10,967 nucleotides of DNA from Planctomycetota bacterium (GTDB lineage: Bacteria; Planctomycetota; Planctomycetia; Gemmatales; Gemmataceae): NCBI GenBank assembly GCA_018970845.1, contig JAGWVO010000097.1:1-10967 (forward strand), given 5' to 3'. Under the pieces are notes generated by a model. The model ran no database searches. It had not been told where the DNA came from and worked only from the letters and a program-made list of their open reading frames with translations. This document shows positions 1-6,465 of the stretch, piece after piece (within the stretch, counting starts at the first letter, position 1; each line of letters begins with the position of its first letter). The translations under genes were made by a program, and so were the position numbers.

Positions 1-56
1 CCAAGACAGTGGCCCGCTACAAGGACATCTCGATTCAGGAACTTCCGGGGAAATGA
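1..56 (+). CDS. 3' end of an unidentified protein (partial)
   Basis: The frame starting at base 3 reads 17 codons and ends in TGA at 54-56. The peptide is KTVARYKDISIQELPGK. Codons such as TAC AAG GAC ATC have the C/G-ending third positions typical of the genes downstream, which supports this frame. Frame 1 is also open here, so the choice is not certain. Too little is visible to name a family. The gene would run convergently towards sod, with the 84-114 hairpin between the two stops. Confidence 0.4.
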   Translation, partial: KTVARYKDISIQELPGK

Positions 57-83
57 CCATCTGATTCTGGCGAGGCAGGCCGC

Positions 84-114
84 GGCCGGGTGGGCGCTCC
101 ATGCCCACCCGGCC
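84..114. terminator. Perfect 12-bp hairpin between convergent genes, probable bidirectional terminator
   Basis: GGCCGGGTGGGC at 84-95 is followed by a 7-base loop (96-102) and its exact reverse complement GCCCACCCGGCC at 103-114. It lies between the stop of the partial plus-strand gene (54-56) and the stop of sod (128-130, minus), where a shared terminator is expected. Neither side has a T-run, so it is not a textbook intrinsic terminator. It could act as a strong stem that stops or protects transcripts from both directions. Confidence 0.6.
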
Positions 115-127
115 ACGATCGTAAAAC

Positions 128-838
128 TTACTTGCCGGCCTTGGCGTGGCGCTCGGCAACGACCTTCCAGTCGACCGTCTTGAACCAGGCGGCGAGATAA
201 TCGACGCGCTTGTTCTGGTATTTCAGGTAGTAGGCGTGCTCCCACACATCGACGCCGACCAGCGGCGTGAGCGCCGGGGTCATCATCAGGGGGCTGTCCT
301 GGTTGGCGGTGGAGATGACATCGAGCTTGCCTTGGTCGTCGGCAACCAGCCAGGCCCAACCGCTGCCAAAGCGGGTCATGCCGGCGGCGGTGAGTTTCTC
401 CTGGAACTTGGCGAAGCTGCCAAAGGCCGAGTCGATCGCCTTGGCCAGCGGGCCAGTCGGTTCGCCGCCCGCCTTGGGCCCCATCGACTCCCAGAAGAGC
501 GTGTGGTTGTGATGCCCGCCGCCGTTGTTGATCACCGCCTGGCGGATCGTCGCGGGAACATCATTGATCGACTTGAGGATGGCGGTGATCGGCTTCTTGA
601 GCCAGTCATCCTTGCCGGCGAGCGCCTTGTTCAGGTTGTCGACATAAGCCTTGTGGTGACGGCCCCAGTGGATCTCCATGGTCGCGGCGTCGATGTGGGG
701 CTCGAGGGCGTCGAAGGCATAAGGAAGCTTAGGCAAGGCAAAACCGGCATCCTGGGCCTTGACTGCCGCGGGTATGGCCAAGGCTGCTCCGCCGGCCAGG
801 GCGGCGCGGAGGATGTCTCGACGGTCGGGGGTGCGCAT
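128..838 (-). CDS. sodA: Superoxide dismutase, Fe/Mn family (Mn-type), with Tat signal peptide
   Basis: The 236-residue product converts superoxide to hydrogen peroxide and oxygen. All four metal ligands of the Fe/Mn SOD family are visible: H57 (MEIH), H112 (in NHTLFW), D197 and H201 (DVWEH). The glycine run before HHNH and Q180 in TANQDSPL are features of the manganese type, though cambialistic use cannot be excluded. Residues 1-29 look like a twin-arginine signal: RR at 6-7, then a hydrophobic Ala/Leu/Gly stretch ending near VKAQ. The enzyme is therefore probably folded with its metal in the cytoplasm and exported to the periplasm or envelope. The start at 838 is preferred to an upstream ATG at 925 because it has a GAGGA ribosome site nine bases upstream and puts the RR motif at the N-terminus. 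The gene is divergent from tkt and appears monocistronic in the window. Confidence 0.93.
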   Translation of the reverse strand: MRTPDRRDILRAALAGGAALAIPAAVKAQDAGFALPKLPYAFDALEPHIDAATMEIHWGRHHKAYVDNLNKALAGKDDWLKKPITAILKSINDVPATIRQAVINNGGGHHNHTLFWESMGPKAGGEPTGPLAKAIDSAFGSFAKFQEKLTAAGMTRFGSGWAWLVADDQGKLDVISTANQDSPLMMTPALTPLVGVDVWEHAYYLKYQNKRVDYLAAWFKTVDWKVVAERHAKAGK

Positions 839-847
839 ATCGGGGGG

Positions 848-852
848 TCCTC
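848..852 (-). promoter_or_regulatory. Ribosome binding site deciding the sod start
   Basis: On the minus strand GAGGA lies nine bases before the ATG at 838-836. It supports the shorter start, which places the twin-arginine pair at residues 6-7, over the ATG at 925. Confidence 0.6.
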
Positions 853-940
853 GTGGCAAGGGGTATGTTGGAAGGCGTTCAAGGAACCTTCCTGCCCAAC
901 AGCATAGTGGCAGGAGGCCCCGCACGCACTTCGGAATCTT

Positions 941-953
941 CCCGGCAGCCGGG
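941..953. promoter_or_regulatory. 13-base palindrome, possible operator
   Basis: CCCGGC, a central A, then GCCGGG form a perfect palindrome in the middle of the sod-tkt divergent region. Its position would allow a dimeric regulator to affect both genes. In GC-rich DNA such a palindrome can arise by chance, so the regulatory role is only suggested. Confidence 0.25.
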
Positions 954-1048
954 TCCCCCTCCGTTGCCCCGGCCCGTTGGATTCCCTAACTAATCAGGAC
1001 TGTCTTTTTAGAAGGAAACTTGGGCCCGAGCCCATTCAACCCTTCCAC

Positions 1049-1053
1049 GGGAG
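1049..1053 (+). promoter_or_regulatory. Ribosome binding site deciding the tkt start
   Basis: GGGAG lies seven bases before the ATG at 1061. It supports this start over the in-frame ATG at 977, which would add 28 residues unlike any transketolase N-terminus. Confidence 0.65.
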
Positions 1054-1060
1054 ATGTCCG

Positions 1061-3181
1061 ATGTCCGCCCCGACCACCACCGTCGATCCCCGCTCCACCC
1101 CCGCCTATGCCGCCATCACCGCGATGCGCACCCTGGCGATGGATGCCGTTCAAACCGCCAACTCGGGCCACCCCGGCACGCCGGTTTCACTGGCGCCGGT
1201 CGTTTATTCGCTGTTCCAGGACGAGATGAACTACGACCCGGCGAACCCCATCTGGCCCAACCGTGACCGGTTCGTGCTTTCCGCCGGGCACGCCTCGATG
1301 CTGATTTACAGCATCCTTCACCTGATGAAGGTGAAGACCGTGGAGCATGAGACCCATGTTGTCGACAAGCCCGCCGTGACTCTTGACGACATCAAGCGTT
1401 TCCGGCAACTCGGCAGCGTTTGCGCCGGGCATCCCGAATACCATTTTTGCTCCGGCGTGGAAACCACCACGGGGCCTCTCGGCAACGGCGTGGCCACCAG
1501 CGTGGGAATGGCGATCGCCGGGAAGTGGCTCGCCGCCCGCTACAACAAGCCGGGCTTCGAGCTGTTCAACTACCGCGTTTACTCCGTCGCGGGAGACGGC
1601 TGCATGATGGAGGGGGTTTCGTCCGAGGCCGCCAGCCTCGCCGGGCACCTCCAGCTTGACAACCTCTGCTGGATCTACGACAGCAACCGCATCACCATCG
1701 AGGGCGAGACCGACCTGGCCTTCAACGAGGATGTCGGCGCCCGCTTCCTCGCCTACGGCTGGAATGTGCTCCGCGTGGCGGATGTCAACGACCTTCCCCG
1801 GTTGCTGCATACCCTCAAGCAGGCGCGGGAAACCCGCTGCCGGCCCACCTTCATCGTGGCCGACAGCCACATCGCCTGGGGCGTGCCAGGGAAGCAGGAT
1901 CACCACTCCGCCCACGGGGAACCCCTGGGTTGGGACGCCATCAAGGCGGCGAAGTCGTTCTACGGCGTGGATCCCGAGGCCAAGTTCCATGTTCCCCCCG
2001 AGGTGTACGCCACCTTCGAGAAGGGAGTCGGCCAGAAGGGCGCCGCCGCCAGCAAGGCTTGGGGTGAATTGTTCGCCCGGTACAAGGCGCAGTACCCCGA
2101 CCAGGCCCGCGACATTGAGTTGATGCAGAACCGCGACCTGCCCGCCGGCTGGGACAAGGACATTCCCGAGTTCCCCTGGGGCGACGTGACCGACCCCAAG
2201 ACGGGAAAGACGAAGAAGGCGGGCGCCGCCAGCCGCGACTCCTCGGGCAAGGTGCTCAACGCCGTGGCCAAGCATGTGCCTTGGCTCATCGGCGGATCCG
2301 CCGACTTGGCCCCCTCCACCAAGACCCTGCTCGGCTTCGAAGGCGCCGGCCATTTCCAGGCCGCCACGCCCTGCGGGCGCAACTTCCACTACGGAGTCCG
2401 GGAGCATGCCATGGGCGCCGCCATCAACGGCATGGCCCTCTCGCGCGTCAGGCCCTATGGCTCCGGCTTCCTGATCTTTTCCGACTACGGCCGCGGCGCC
2501 CTGCGCCTGGGAGCCGTGATGGAGATCCCCGTCATCTACATCTTCACCCACGACAGCCTCGGGGTCGGGGAGGACGGCCCCACCCACCAGCCGATCGAGC
2601 ATCTCGCCTCGCTGCGCGCCATGCCAGGCCTTACGGTCATCAGGCCCGGCGACGCCAATGAGGTTTCGGAAGCCTGGCGCTGGATCATGCCCAGGAAGAA
2701 CCGGCCGGTCTGCCTCATTCTCACTCGGCAGGAACTGGTCACCTTCGATCGAACGAAGAACGCCCCGGCCACCGGCCTCCACAAGGGCGCCTATGTCCTC
2801 GCCGATGCCCCCGACGGCAAGCCCCAGGTCATCCTCATCGGCACGGGAAGCGAACTTTCCCTCTGCGTCGACGCCCGCGAGAAACTCGCCGCCGAGGGCA
2901 TCAAGGCCCGGGTCGTGAGCATGCCCTCGTGGGACATCTTCGAGGAGGCGTGCGCCAAGGACCCCTCCTACCGCGAGCAGGTATTCCCCTCGGGAGTGAA
3001 GGCCCGAGTGGCGGTCGAGATGGGATCCACCCTGGGTTGGGCCAAGTACGCCGGCGCCGAGGGCGAGGTGATCGGCATGACAACCTTCGGCGCCTCCGCG
3101 CCGCTCAAGGACCTGCTTGTCCACTTCGGGTTCACGGTTGACAATGTCGTCGCGGCGGCGAAGCGGCAACTGGCCCGCTGA
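1061..3181 (+). CDS. tkt: Transketolase
   Basis: The 706-residue enzyme transfers two-carbon ketol units between sugar phosphates in the non-oxidative pentose phosphate pathway, using thiamine diphosphate and a divalent metal in the cytoplasm. The N-terminal pyrophosphate-binding domain shows SGHPG at 35-39, the thiamine diphosphate motif GDG at 178-180 with N209 about 30 residues on, and the substrate loop HHSAHGE near 281-287. The middle pyrimidine-binding domain has GGSADLAPS near 411-419, the catalytic glutamate E448 in REHA, and HDSLGVGEDGPTHQ at 497-510. A C-terminal domain follows from about residue 560. At 706 residues it is some 40 longer than the E. coli enzymes. Part of the excess is a Lys/Gly-rich linker around 377-392. 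It is the first gene of the plus-strand cluster, and rpiA begins 39 bases after its stop. The family assignment is secure. Confidence 0.97.
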   Translation: MSAPTTTVDPRSTPAYAAITAMRTLAMDAVQTANSGHPGTPVSLAPVVYSLFQDEMNYDPANPIWPNRDRFVLSAGHASMLIYSILHLMKVKTVEHETHVVDKPAVTLDDIKRFRQLGSVCAGHPEYHFCSGVETTTGPLGNGVATSVGMAIAGKWLAARYNKPGFELFNYRVYSVAGDGCMMEGVSSEAASLAGHLQLDNLCWIYDSNRITIEGETDLAFNEDVGARFLAYGWNVLRVADVNDLPRLLHTLKQARETRCRPTFIVADSHIAWGVPGKQDHHSAHGEPLGWDAIKAAKSFYGVDPEAKFHVPPEVYATFEKGVGQKGAAASKAWGELFARYKAQYPDQARDIELMQNRDLPAGWDKDIPEFPWGDVTDPKTGKTKKAGAASRDSSGKVLNAVAKHVPWLIGGSADLAPSTKTLLGFEGAGHFQAATPCGRNFHYGVREHAMGAAINGMALSRVRPYGSGFLIFSDYGRGALRLGAVMEIPVIYIFTHDSLGVGEDGPTHQPIEHLASLRAMPGLTVIRPGDANEVSEAWRWIMPRKNRPVCLILTRQELVTFDRTKNAPATGLHKGAYVLADAPDGKPQVILIGTGSELSLCVDAREKLAAEGIKARVVSMPSWDIFEEACAKDPSYREQVFPSGVKARVAVEMGSTLGWAKYAGAEGEVIGMTTFGASAPLKDLLVHFGFTVDNVVAAAKRQLAR

Positions 3182-3220
3182 CCCTACCGGAATTCTTCCC
3201 CGAAACGACCGGACCGTCCC

Positions 3221-3937
3221 ATGCCCACGCCCGCCAACACCACGGTGTTCGAACGCGCCGCCGACCTCGTTCGCCACGGCGACCGCGTGGGCCTCGGCTC
3301 GGGCAAGGCGTCCACCCGCTTCATCGAGACCCTGGGCGCCCGCGTCAGCGCCGGACTGCGCATCCAGGGCTTTCCCACCTCCGTAGCCTCCGAGAAACTA
3401 GCGCTGTCGCTGGGCATACCCCTGCTCGAACCGGGTGACGCAGCCTCCGGCCTGGACATCGCCGTCGACGGCGCCGACCAGTTCACCCCCGGGTCGCTCG
3501 ATCTCATCAAGGGATTTGGGCGCTGCGCGCTGCGCGAGATGGTGGTGGCCCGGCTGGCGAGGCGGTTCATCATCGTCCTGGGATCGGGAAAGAAGGTCGC
3601 CAGGCTCGGCGAGAACAGCCATGTCGGCGAACAGGGAAGGATTCCGGTGGAGGTGGTCCCGTTCGCCCAGGTTTTCGTCGCCAAGGGACTGGAGAGGCTG
3701 GGCCTCGTGCCCGTTCCCTGGATCGTGCAAGGCCAGCCCGGACTCACCGACAACGGCAACCACATTCTCGACTGCAAGACCGACCCGGTGGAAAACCCAG
3801 CGGCCCTCGACGCCGCGATCAGGGCGCTGCCCGGGGTGGTCGGCACGGGATTCTTCCTCGGCATGGCCGAAAGGGTGCTCGAGGGGGACGCGGAGTTCCG
3901 CTTGCTGGAGGAACATGAGCGGAAACGGGTCGGCTGA
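3221..3937 (+). CDS. rpiA: Ribose-5-phosphate isomerase A, divergent active site
   Basis: The 238-residue protein should interconvert ribose-5-phosphate and ribulose-5-phosphate. The phosphate-binding loop is GLGSGKAS (24-31) rather than the common GTGSTA form, followed by PTS at 52-54. The acidic block is DGADQ (83-87) where DGADE is usual. K97 in the LIKG segment, E106 in ALREM and K124 are retained, matching E. coli K94, E103 and K121. The position of E. coli D118 (in IADASK) is G121 here (VLGSGK). The C-terminal part with TDNGNHILD (176-184) is typical of RpiA. The start has only a weak ribosome site, but it places the loop where the family has it, and no better in-frame start was seen. 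Position between tkt and gnd supports the assignment. Activity is likely but the altered residues make the kinetics uncertain. Confidence 0.88.
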   Translation: MPTPANTTVFERAADLVRHGDRVGLGSGKASTRFIETLGARVSAGLRIQGFPTSVASEKLALSLGIPLLEPGDAASGLDIAVDGADQFTPGSLDLIKGFGRCALREMVVARLARRFIIVLGSGKKVARLGENSHVGEQGRIPVEVVPFAQVFVAKGLERLGLVPVPWIVQGQPGLTDNGNHILDCKTDPVENPAALDAAIRALPGVVGTGFFLGMAERVLEGDAEFRLLEEHERKRVG

Positions 3938-3951
3938 CCCGCGCGGGGAGA

Positions 3952-3979
3952 CCCCGGCCGGACTTCGCCGGAACCGGGG
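3952..3979 (+). repeat. Intercistronic hairpin between rpiA and gnd
   Basis: CCCCGGCCGG (3952-3961) can pair with CCGG (3968-3971) and CCGGGG (3974-3979), leaving a two-base AA bulge and a six-base loop (3962-3967). It lies in the widest gap inside the cluster (77 bases). No T-run follows, so full termination is doubtful. A partial attenuator or an RNA-processing or stabilising stem is possible. Confidence 0.4.
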
Positions 3980-3998
3980 ATATGGTGGCGGACAACAT

Positions 3999-4005
3999 GG
4001 GGAGG
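3999..4005 (+). promoter_or_regulatory. Ribosome binding site deciding the gnd start
   Basis: GGGGAGG ends nine bases before the ATG at 4015. That ATG begins MQLGMVGLGRMG, putting the Rossmann glycines right at the N-terminus as in the family. The in-frame ATG at 3982 lies upstream of this site and would add 11 atypical residues. Confidence 0.7.
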
Positions 4006-4014
4006 ACGGCGACA

Positions 4015-4998
4015 ATGCAACTGGGAATGGTCGGATTGGGCCGCATGGGCGGCAACATGGTCGAGCGGCTCATGAACAAGGGCCACTCCACGGTGGTGCT
4101 CGACCTCAACCCCGAGACCGTGGCGCGCTATGTCGCCAAGGGCTCCACCGGCTCGAACTCGTTCGCGGAATTCGTCTCGAAGCTCGCCAAGCCGCGCGTG
4201 GCCTGGGTCATGGTGCCCTGCGGCGCCCCGACCGAGAACTGCATCAACGAGCTGGCCAAGCACATGGAGGCGGGCGACATCATCATCGACGGAGGAAACA
4301 GCTACTACAAGGACGATGTTCGCCACTCCCGGGAATTGGCGGCCAAGGGAATCAAGTTCATCGATGTGGGCACATCCGGCGGGGTCTGGGGCATCACCCG
4401 CGGCTACTGCATGATGATCGGCGGGCCCGATGACGCCGTGAGGCACATCGATCCGATCCTGTCGGCGCTCGCGCCCGGCATGGGGGATGTCGAGCGCACG
4501 CCGGGCCGTCCCGCGGGCAAGGGCACGGCCGAGCAGGGCTACCTTCACTGCGGCCCCGCCGGCGCCGGCCACTTCGTCAAGATGGTCCACAATGGAATCG
4601 AGTACGGCATCATGCAGGCCTACGCCGAGGGATTCGACATCTTCAAGGGCGCCGCCAGCAAGGAACTGCCGGAGGGCCATCGGTTCAACTTCGACCTCGC
4701 CGAGATCGCCGAGGTGTGGCGGCGCGGCAGCGTCGTCGGCTCCTGGCTGCTCGACCTCACCGCGATGGCCCTCATCGAGAATCCTTCCTTGAGCAACTAC
4801 TCGGGGTTCGTCCAGGATTCGGGCGAAGGCCGCTGGACCGTCATGGCGGCGGTCGAGGAGGCCGTTCCGGCCGATGTCCTCACCGCGTCGCTTTACACCC
4901 GCTTCCGCTCGAGGCAGGAGCACACCTTCGCGGAAAAGGTGCTCTCGGCCATGCGGCACAAGTTCGGCGGACACATCGAGCGTCCGACCGGCGGCTGA
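4015..4998 (+). CDS. gnd: 6-phosphogluconate dehydrogenase (decarboxylating), short form, probably NAD-dependent
   Basis: The 327-residue protein oxidatively decarboxylates 6-phosphogluconate to ribulose-5-phosphate. The N-terminal Rossmann fold begins with GLGRMG (7-12). DGGNS is at 92-96, the substrate motif GTSGG at 119-123, and the helical domain carries K189, N193, E197 and Y198 in the KMVHNGIEYG block, all matching catalytic or substrate residues of the family. The length fits the short bacterial class of about 300-330 residues rather than the roughly 470-residue NADP enzyme of E. coli. The second strand ends in LDLNPE with D30, whereas NADP enzymes carry NRT-like residues there. An acidic residue at this place generally favours NAD, so NAD preference is inferred. 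The gene is followed after 17 bases by pgl, whose product makes its substrate. Confidence 0.94.
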   Translation: MQLGMVGLGRMGGNMVERLMNKGHSTVVLDLNPETVARYVAKGSTGSNSFAEFVSKLAKPRVAWVMVPCGAPTENCINELAKHMEAGDIIIDGGNSYYKDDVRHSRELAAKGIKFIDVGTSGGVWGITRGYCMMIGGPDDAVRHIDPILSALAPGMGDVERTPGRPAGKGTAEQGYLHCGPAGAGHFVKMVHNGIEYGIMQAYAEGFDIFKGAASKELPEGHRFNFDLAEIAEVWRRGSVVGSWLLDLTAMALIENPSLSNYSGFVQDSGEGRWTVMAAVEEAVPADVLTASLYTRFRSRQEHTFAEKVLSAMRHKFGGHIERPTGG

Positions 4999-5015
4999 CG
5001 CGACGGAGCCAACCG

Positions 5016-5795
5016 ATGCCCGACCGCCTGATTGAAATCATGCCCGACTCCGAGGCTGTCGCCCGGCGCGCCCTCGGATTGTTCGAAAAGCGCGCGGCCG
5101 AGGCCGTGGCCTCCCGCGGCGCCTTCCGGGTTCTCCTCTCAGGCGGAAGCACACCCAAGCGACTGTTCCAGTTGCTGGCGTCCGATCCCGTCCGCGGCGG
5201 GATACCGTGGGAATCGGTCCACCTGTTCTGGGGGGATGAACGATCCGTCCCGCCCGACCACAAGGACTCGAACTACCGGATGACCCGCGAGGCCCTCCTC
5301 GACACGGTTTCTCCACCCGCCGCCCAGGTGCACCGCCTCCATGGCGAGAATCCCGACCTGGCCGCCGCGGCCTCCGACTACCAGAAGGTGGTGGCCCGGG
5401 CCTTCAAGGTCGACGCCGACGGCCCGCCGCCGGCGTTCGACCTGGTGTTCCTCGGCATGGGCACCGACGCCCACACCGCCTCGCTGTTCCCCGGAACGCG
5501 CGCCCTCGGGGAAACCCGGTCATGGTTCGTGGCCAACGAGGTGCCGCAACTGTCCACCCGCCGGTTGACGGCGACCTACACCCTGCTCAACGCCGCGCGG
5601 GCCGTCGTGTTCCTCGCCGCGGGGGCCGACAAGGCCGATCCGCTCCGAAAGGTGCTGTTGCCCGCCGGCGACATATCCACCGCCCCGTCACGCGGGATCG
5701 ATCCGGCCGGTTCGCTGACCTGGGTGATCGACAAGGCCGCCGCTGCCGGCATTCCGTCCGGTTGCGCGCTGGGGGTTACCGAGCATGCCGGTTGA
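5016..5795 (+). CDS. pgl: 6-phosphogluconolactonase
   Basis: The 259-residue enzyme hydrolyses 6-phosphoglucono-delta-lactone to 6-phosphogluconate. It belongs to the NagB/DevB-like lactonase family. SGGSTPKRL (42-50) forms the phosphate-binding region, WGDERSVP (72-79) is a hallmark block, and GMGTDAHTASLFP (147-159) contains the conserved Asp151 and His153. The family normally has DGH here and this protein has DAH, a conservative change. The start at 5016 has GGAG seven bases upstream (5005-5008). The open frame extends further upstream into gnd, but that extension is antisense-like noise. The last 11 bases overlap the start of rpe, implying translational coupling. Length is normal for the family. 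Confidence 0.94.
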   Translation: MPDRLIEIMPDSEAVARRALGLFEKRAAEAVASRGAFRVLLSGGSTPKRLFQLLASDPVRGGIPWESVHLFWGDERSVPPDHKDSNYRMTREALLDTVSPPAAQVHRLHGENPDLAAAASDYQKVVARAFKVDADGPPPAFDLVFLGMGTDAHTASLFPGTRALGETRSWFVANEVPQLSTRRLTATYTLLNAARAVVFLAAGADKADPLRKVLLPAGDISTAPSRGIDPAGSLTWVIDKAAAAGIPSGCALGVTEHAG

Positions 5796-6465
5796 CAACA
5801 AACCGGCGAGGATGGCGCCCTCCATCCTCGCGGCCGATTTCGCGAGGTTGGGCGACCATGTCATCCAGGCGGCCAAGGCGGGCGCCGACCGGATCCATGT
5901 CGATGTGATGGATGGCCACTTTGTCCCCAACATCTCCATGGGCCCGATCGTGGTCGAGGCGGTGCGTAGGGTCACATCGCTGCCCCTCGAAACCCACCTC
6001 ATGGTGAGCGAACCCGACCGCTACATCGAGGCGTTCGCCAAGGCCGGCTCAACCTCGCTCCTGGTTCATGTGGAGGCCAACTCGAACCTGCACCGAACCA
6101 TCCAGGCGATACGCCACCTGGGAGTTTCCGCCGGGGTCGTGCTCAATCCGGGGACTCCGGCATGGGCGATCGAGGAAGTCCTCGACCTTGTCGACCTCGT
6201 CCTGGTCATGACGGTGAATCCCGGCTTCGGCGGGCAGCGCTATCTCACGGAAACCGAGGGAAAGATCCGCGTGCTGAGGCGACTTCTCGACCAGCGCGAC
6301 AGGCCCGTGGAACTCGAGGTCGATGGCGGCATCACGGCGGACACCGCGCCCCGCGCCGTCGCCGCGGGAGCCCGCGTGCTGGTGGCCGGCTCAAGCGTGT
6401 TTGGACACTCGGGGGGCGTGGCCGCCGGCCTGAAGGCCCTCATCAGCAGCGTGGAGGGCGCGTGA
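5785..6465 (+). CDS. rpe: Ribulose-phosphate 3-epimerase
   Basis: The 226-residue TIM-barrel enzyme interconverts ribulose-5-phosphate and xylulose-5-phosphate. The expected residues are all present: APSILAADF (11-19), the metal and catalytic block HVDVMDG (38-44) with H38 and D40, H71 in THLMV, VNPGFGGQ (144-151), and D180 in EVDGGI. Phosphate-binding AGSSVFG (201-207) closes the barrel. The ATG at 5785 lies inside the end of pgl and has a GGGGG stretch about nine bases upstream. A later ATG at codon 10 has no properly spaced ribosome site. The stop codon shares one base with the glk start. Confidence 0.96.
   Translation: MPVDNKPARMAPSILAADFARLGDHVIQAAKAGADRIHVDVMDGHFVPNISMGPIVVEAVRRVTSLPLETHLMVSEPDRYIEAFAKAGSTSLLVHVEANSNLHRTIQAIRHLGVSAGVVLNPGTPAWAIEEVLDLVDLVLVMTVNPGFGGQRYLTETEGKIRVLRRLLDQRDRPVELEVDGGITADTAPRAVAAGARVLVAGSSVFGHSGGVAAGLKALISSVEGA

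Larger units (their letters stand above)
839..1060. promoter_or_regulatory. Divergent intergenic region between sod and tkt
   Basis: These 222 bases should hold promoters for both sod (leftward) and the tkt operon (rightward). The stretch 978-1020 is noticeably more AT-rich than its surroundings and is the likeliest promoter zone for tkt. A weak candidate is TTGCCC (964-969) with ACTAAT (989-994), but the 19-base spacing is long and the match poor. For sod, TATGCT on the minus strand (around 902-907) resembles a -10 box without a good -35. GGAAGG (870-875) and CCTTCC (887-892) form an inverted repeat in the sod leader, and TGGGC/GCCCA (1021-1034) could form a small hairpin in the tkt leader. 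No coding region is evident. Confidence 0.5.

Noticed and set aside
146..907. 253-codon plus-strand open frame opposite sod
   Set aside because: The minus strand encodes SOD with all metal ligands, so this frame is an antisense artefact.
977..1060. Upstream extension of transketolase from ATG 977
   Set aside because: No ribosome site lies before 977, and the added 28 residues do not resemble a transketolase N-terminus. ATG 1061 has a good GGGAG.
1187..3277. 696-codon open frame on the minus strand opposite tkt
   Set aside because: It is a shadow of tkt. High third-position GC removes stop codons from the antisense frame, the translation has Gly/Val/Asp-rich noise composition, and tkt has unmistakable motifs.
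3184..4974. 596-codon minus-strand open frame opposite rpiA and gnd
   Set aside because: It crosses two clear genes and has no recognisable domain. It is explained by the same GC bias.
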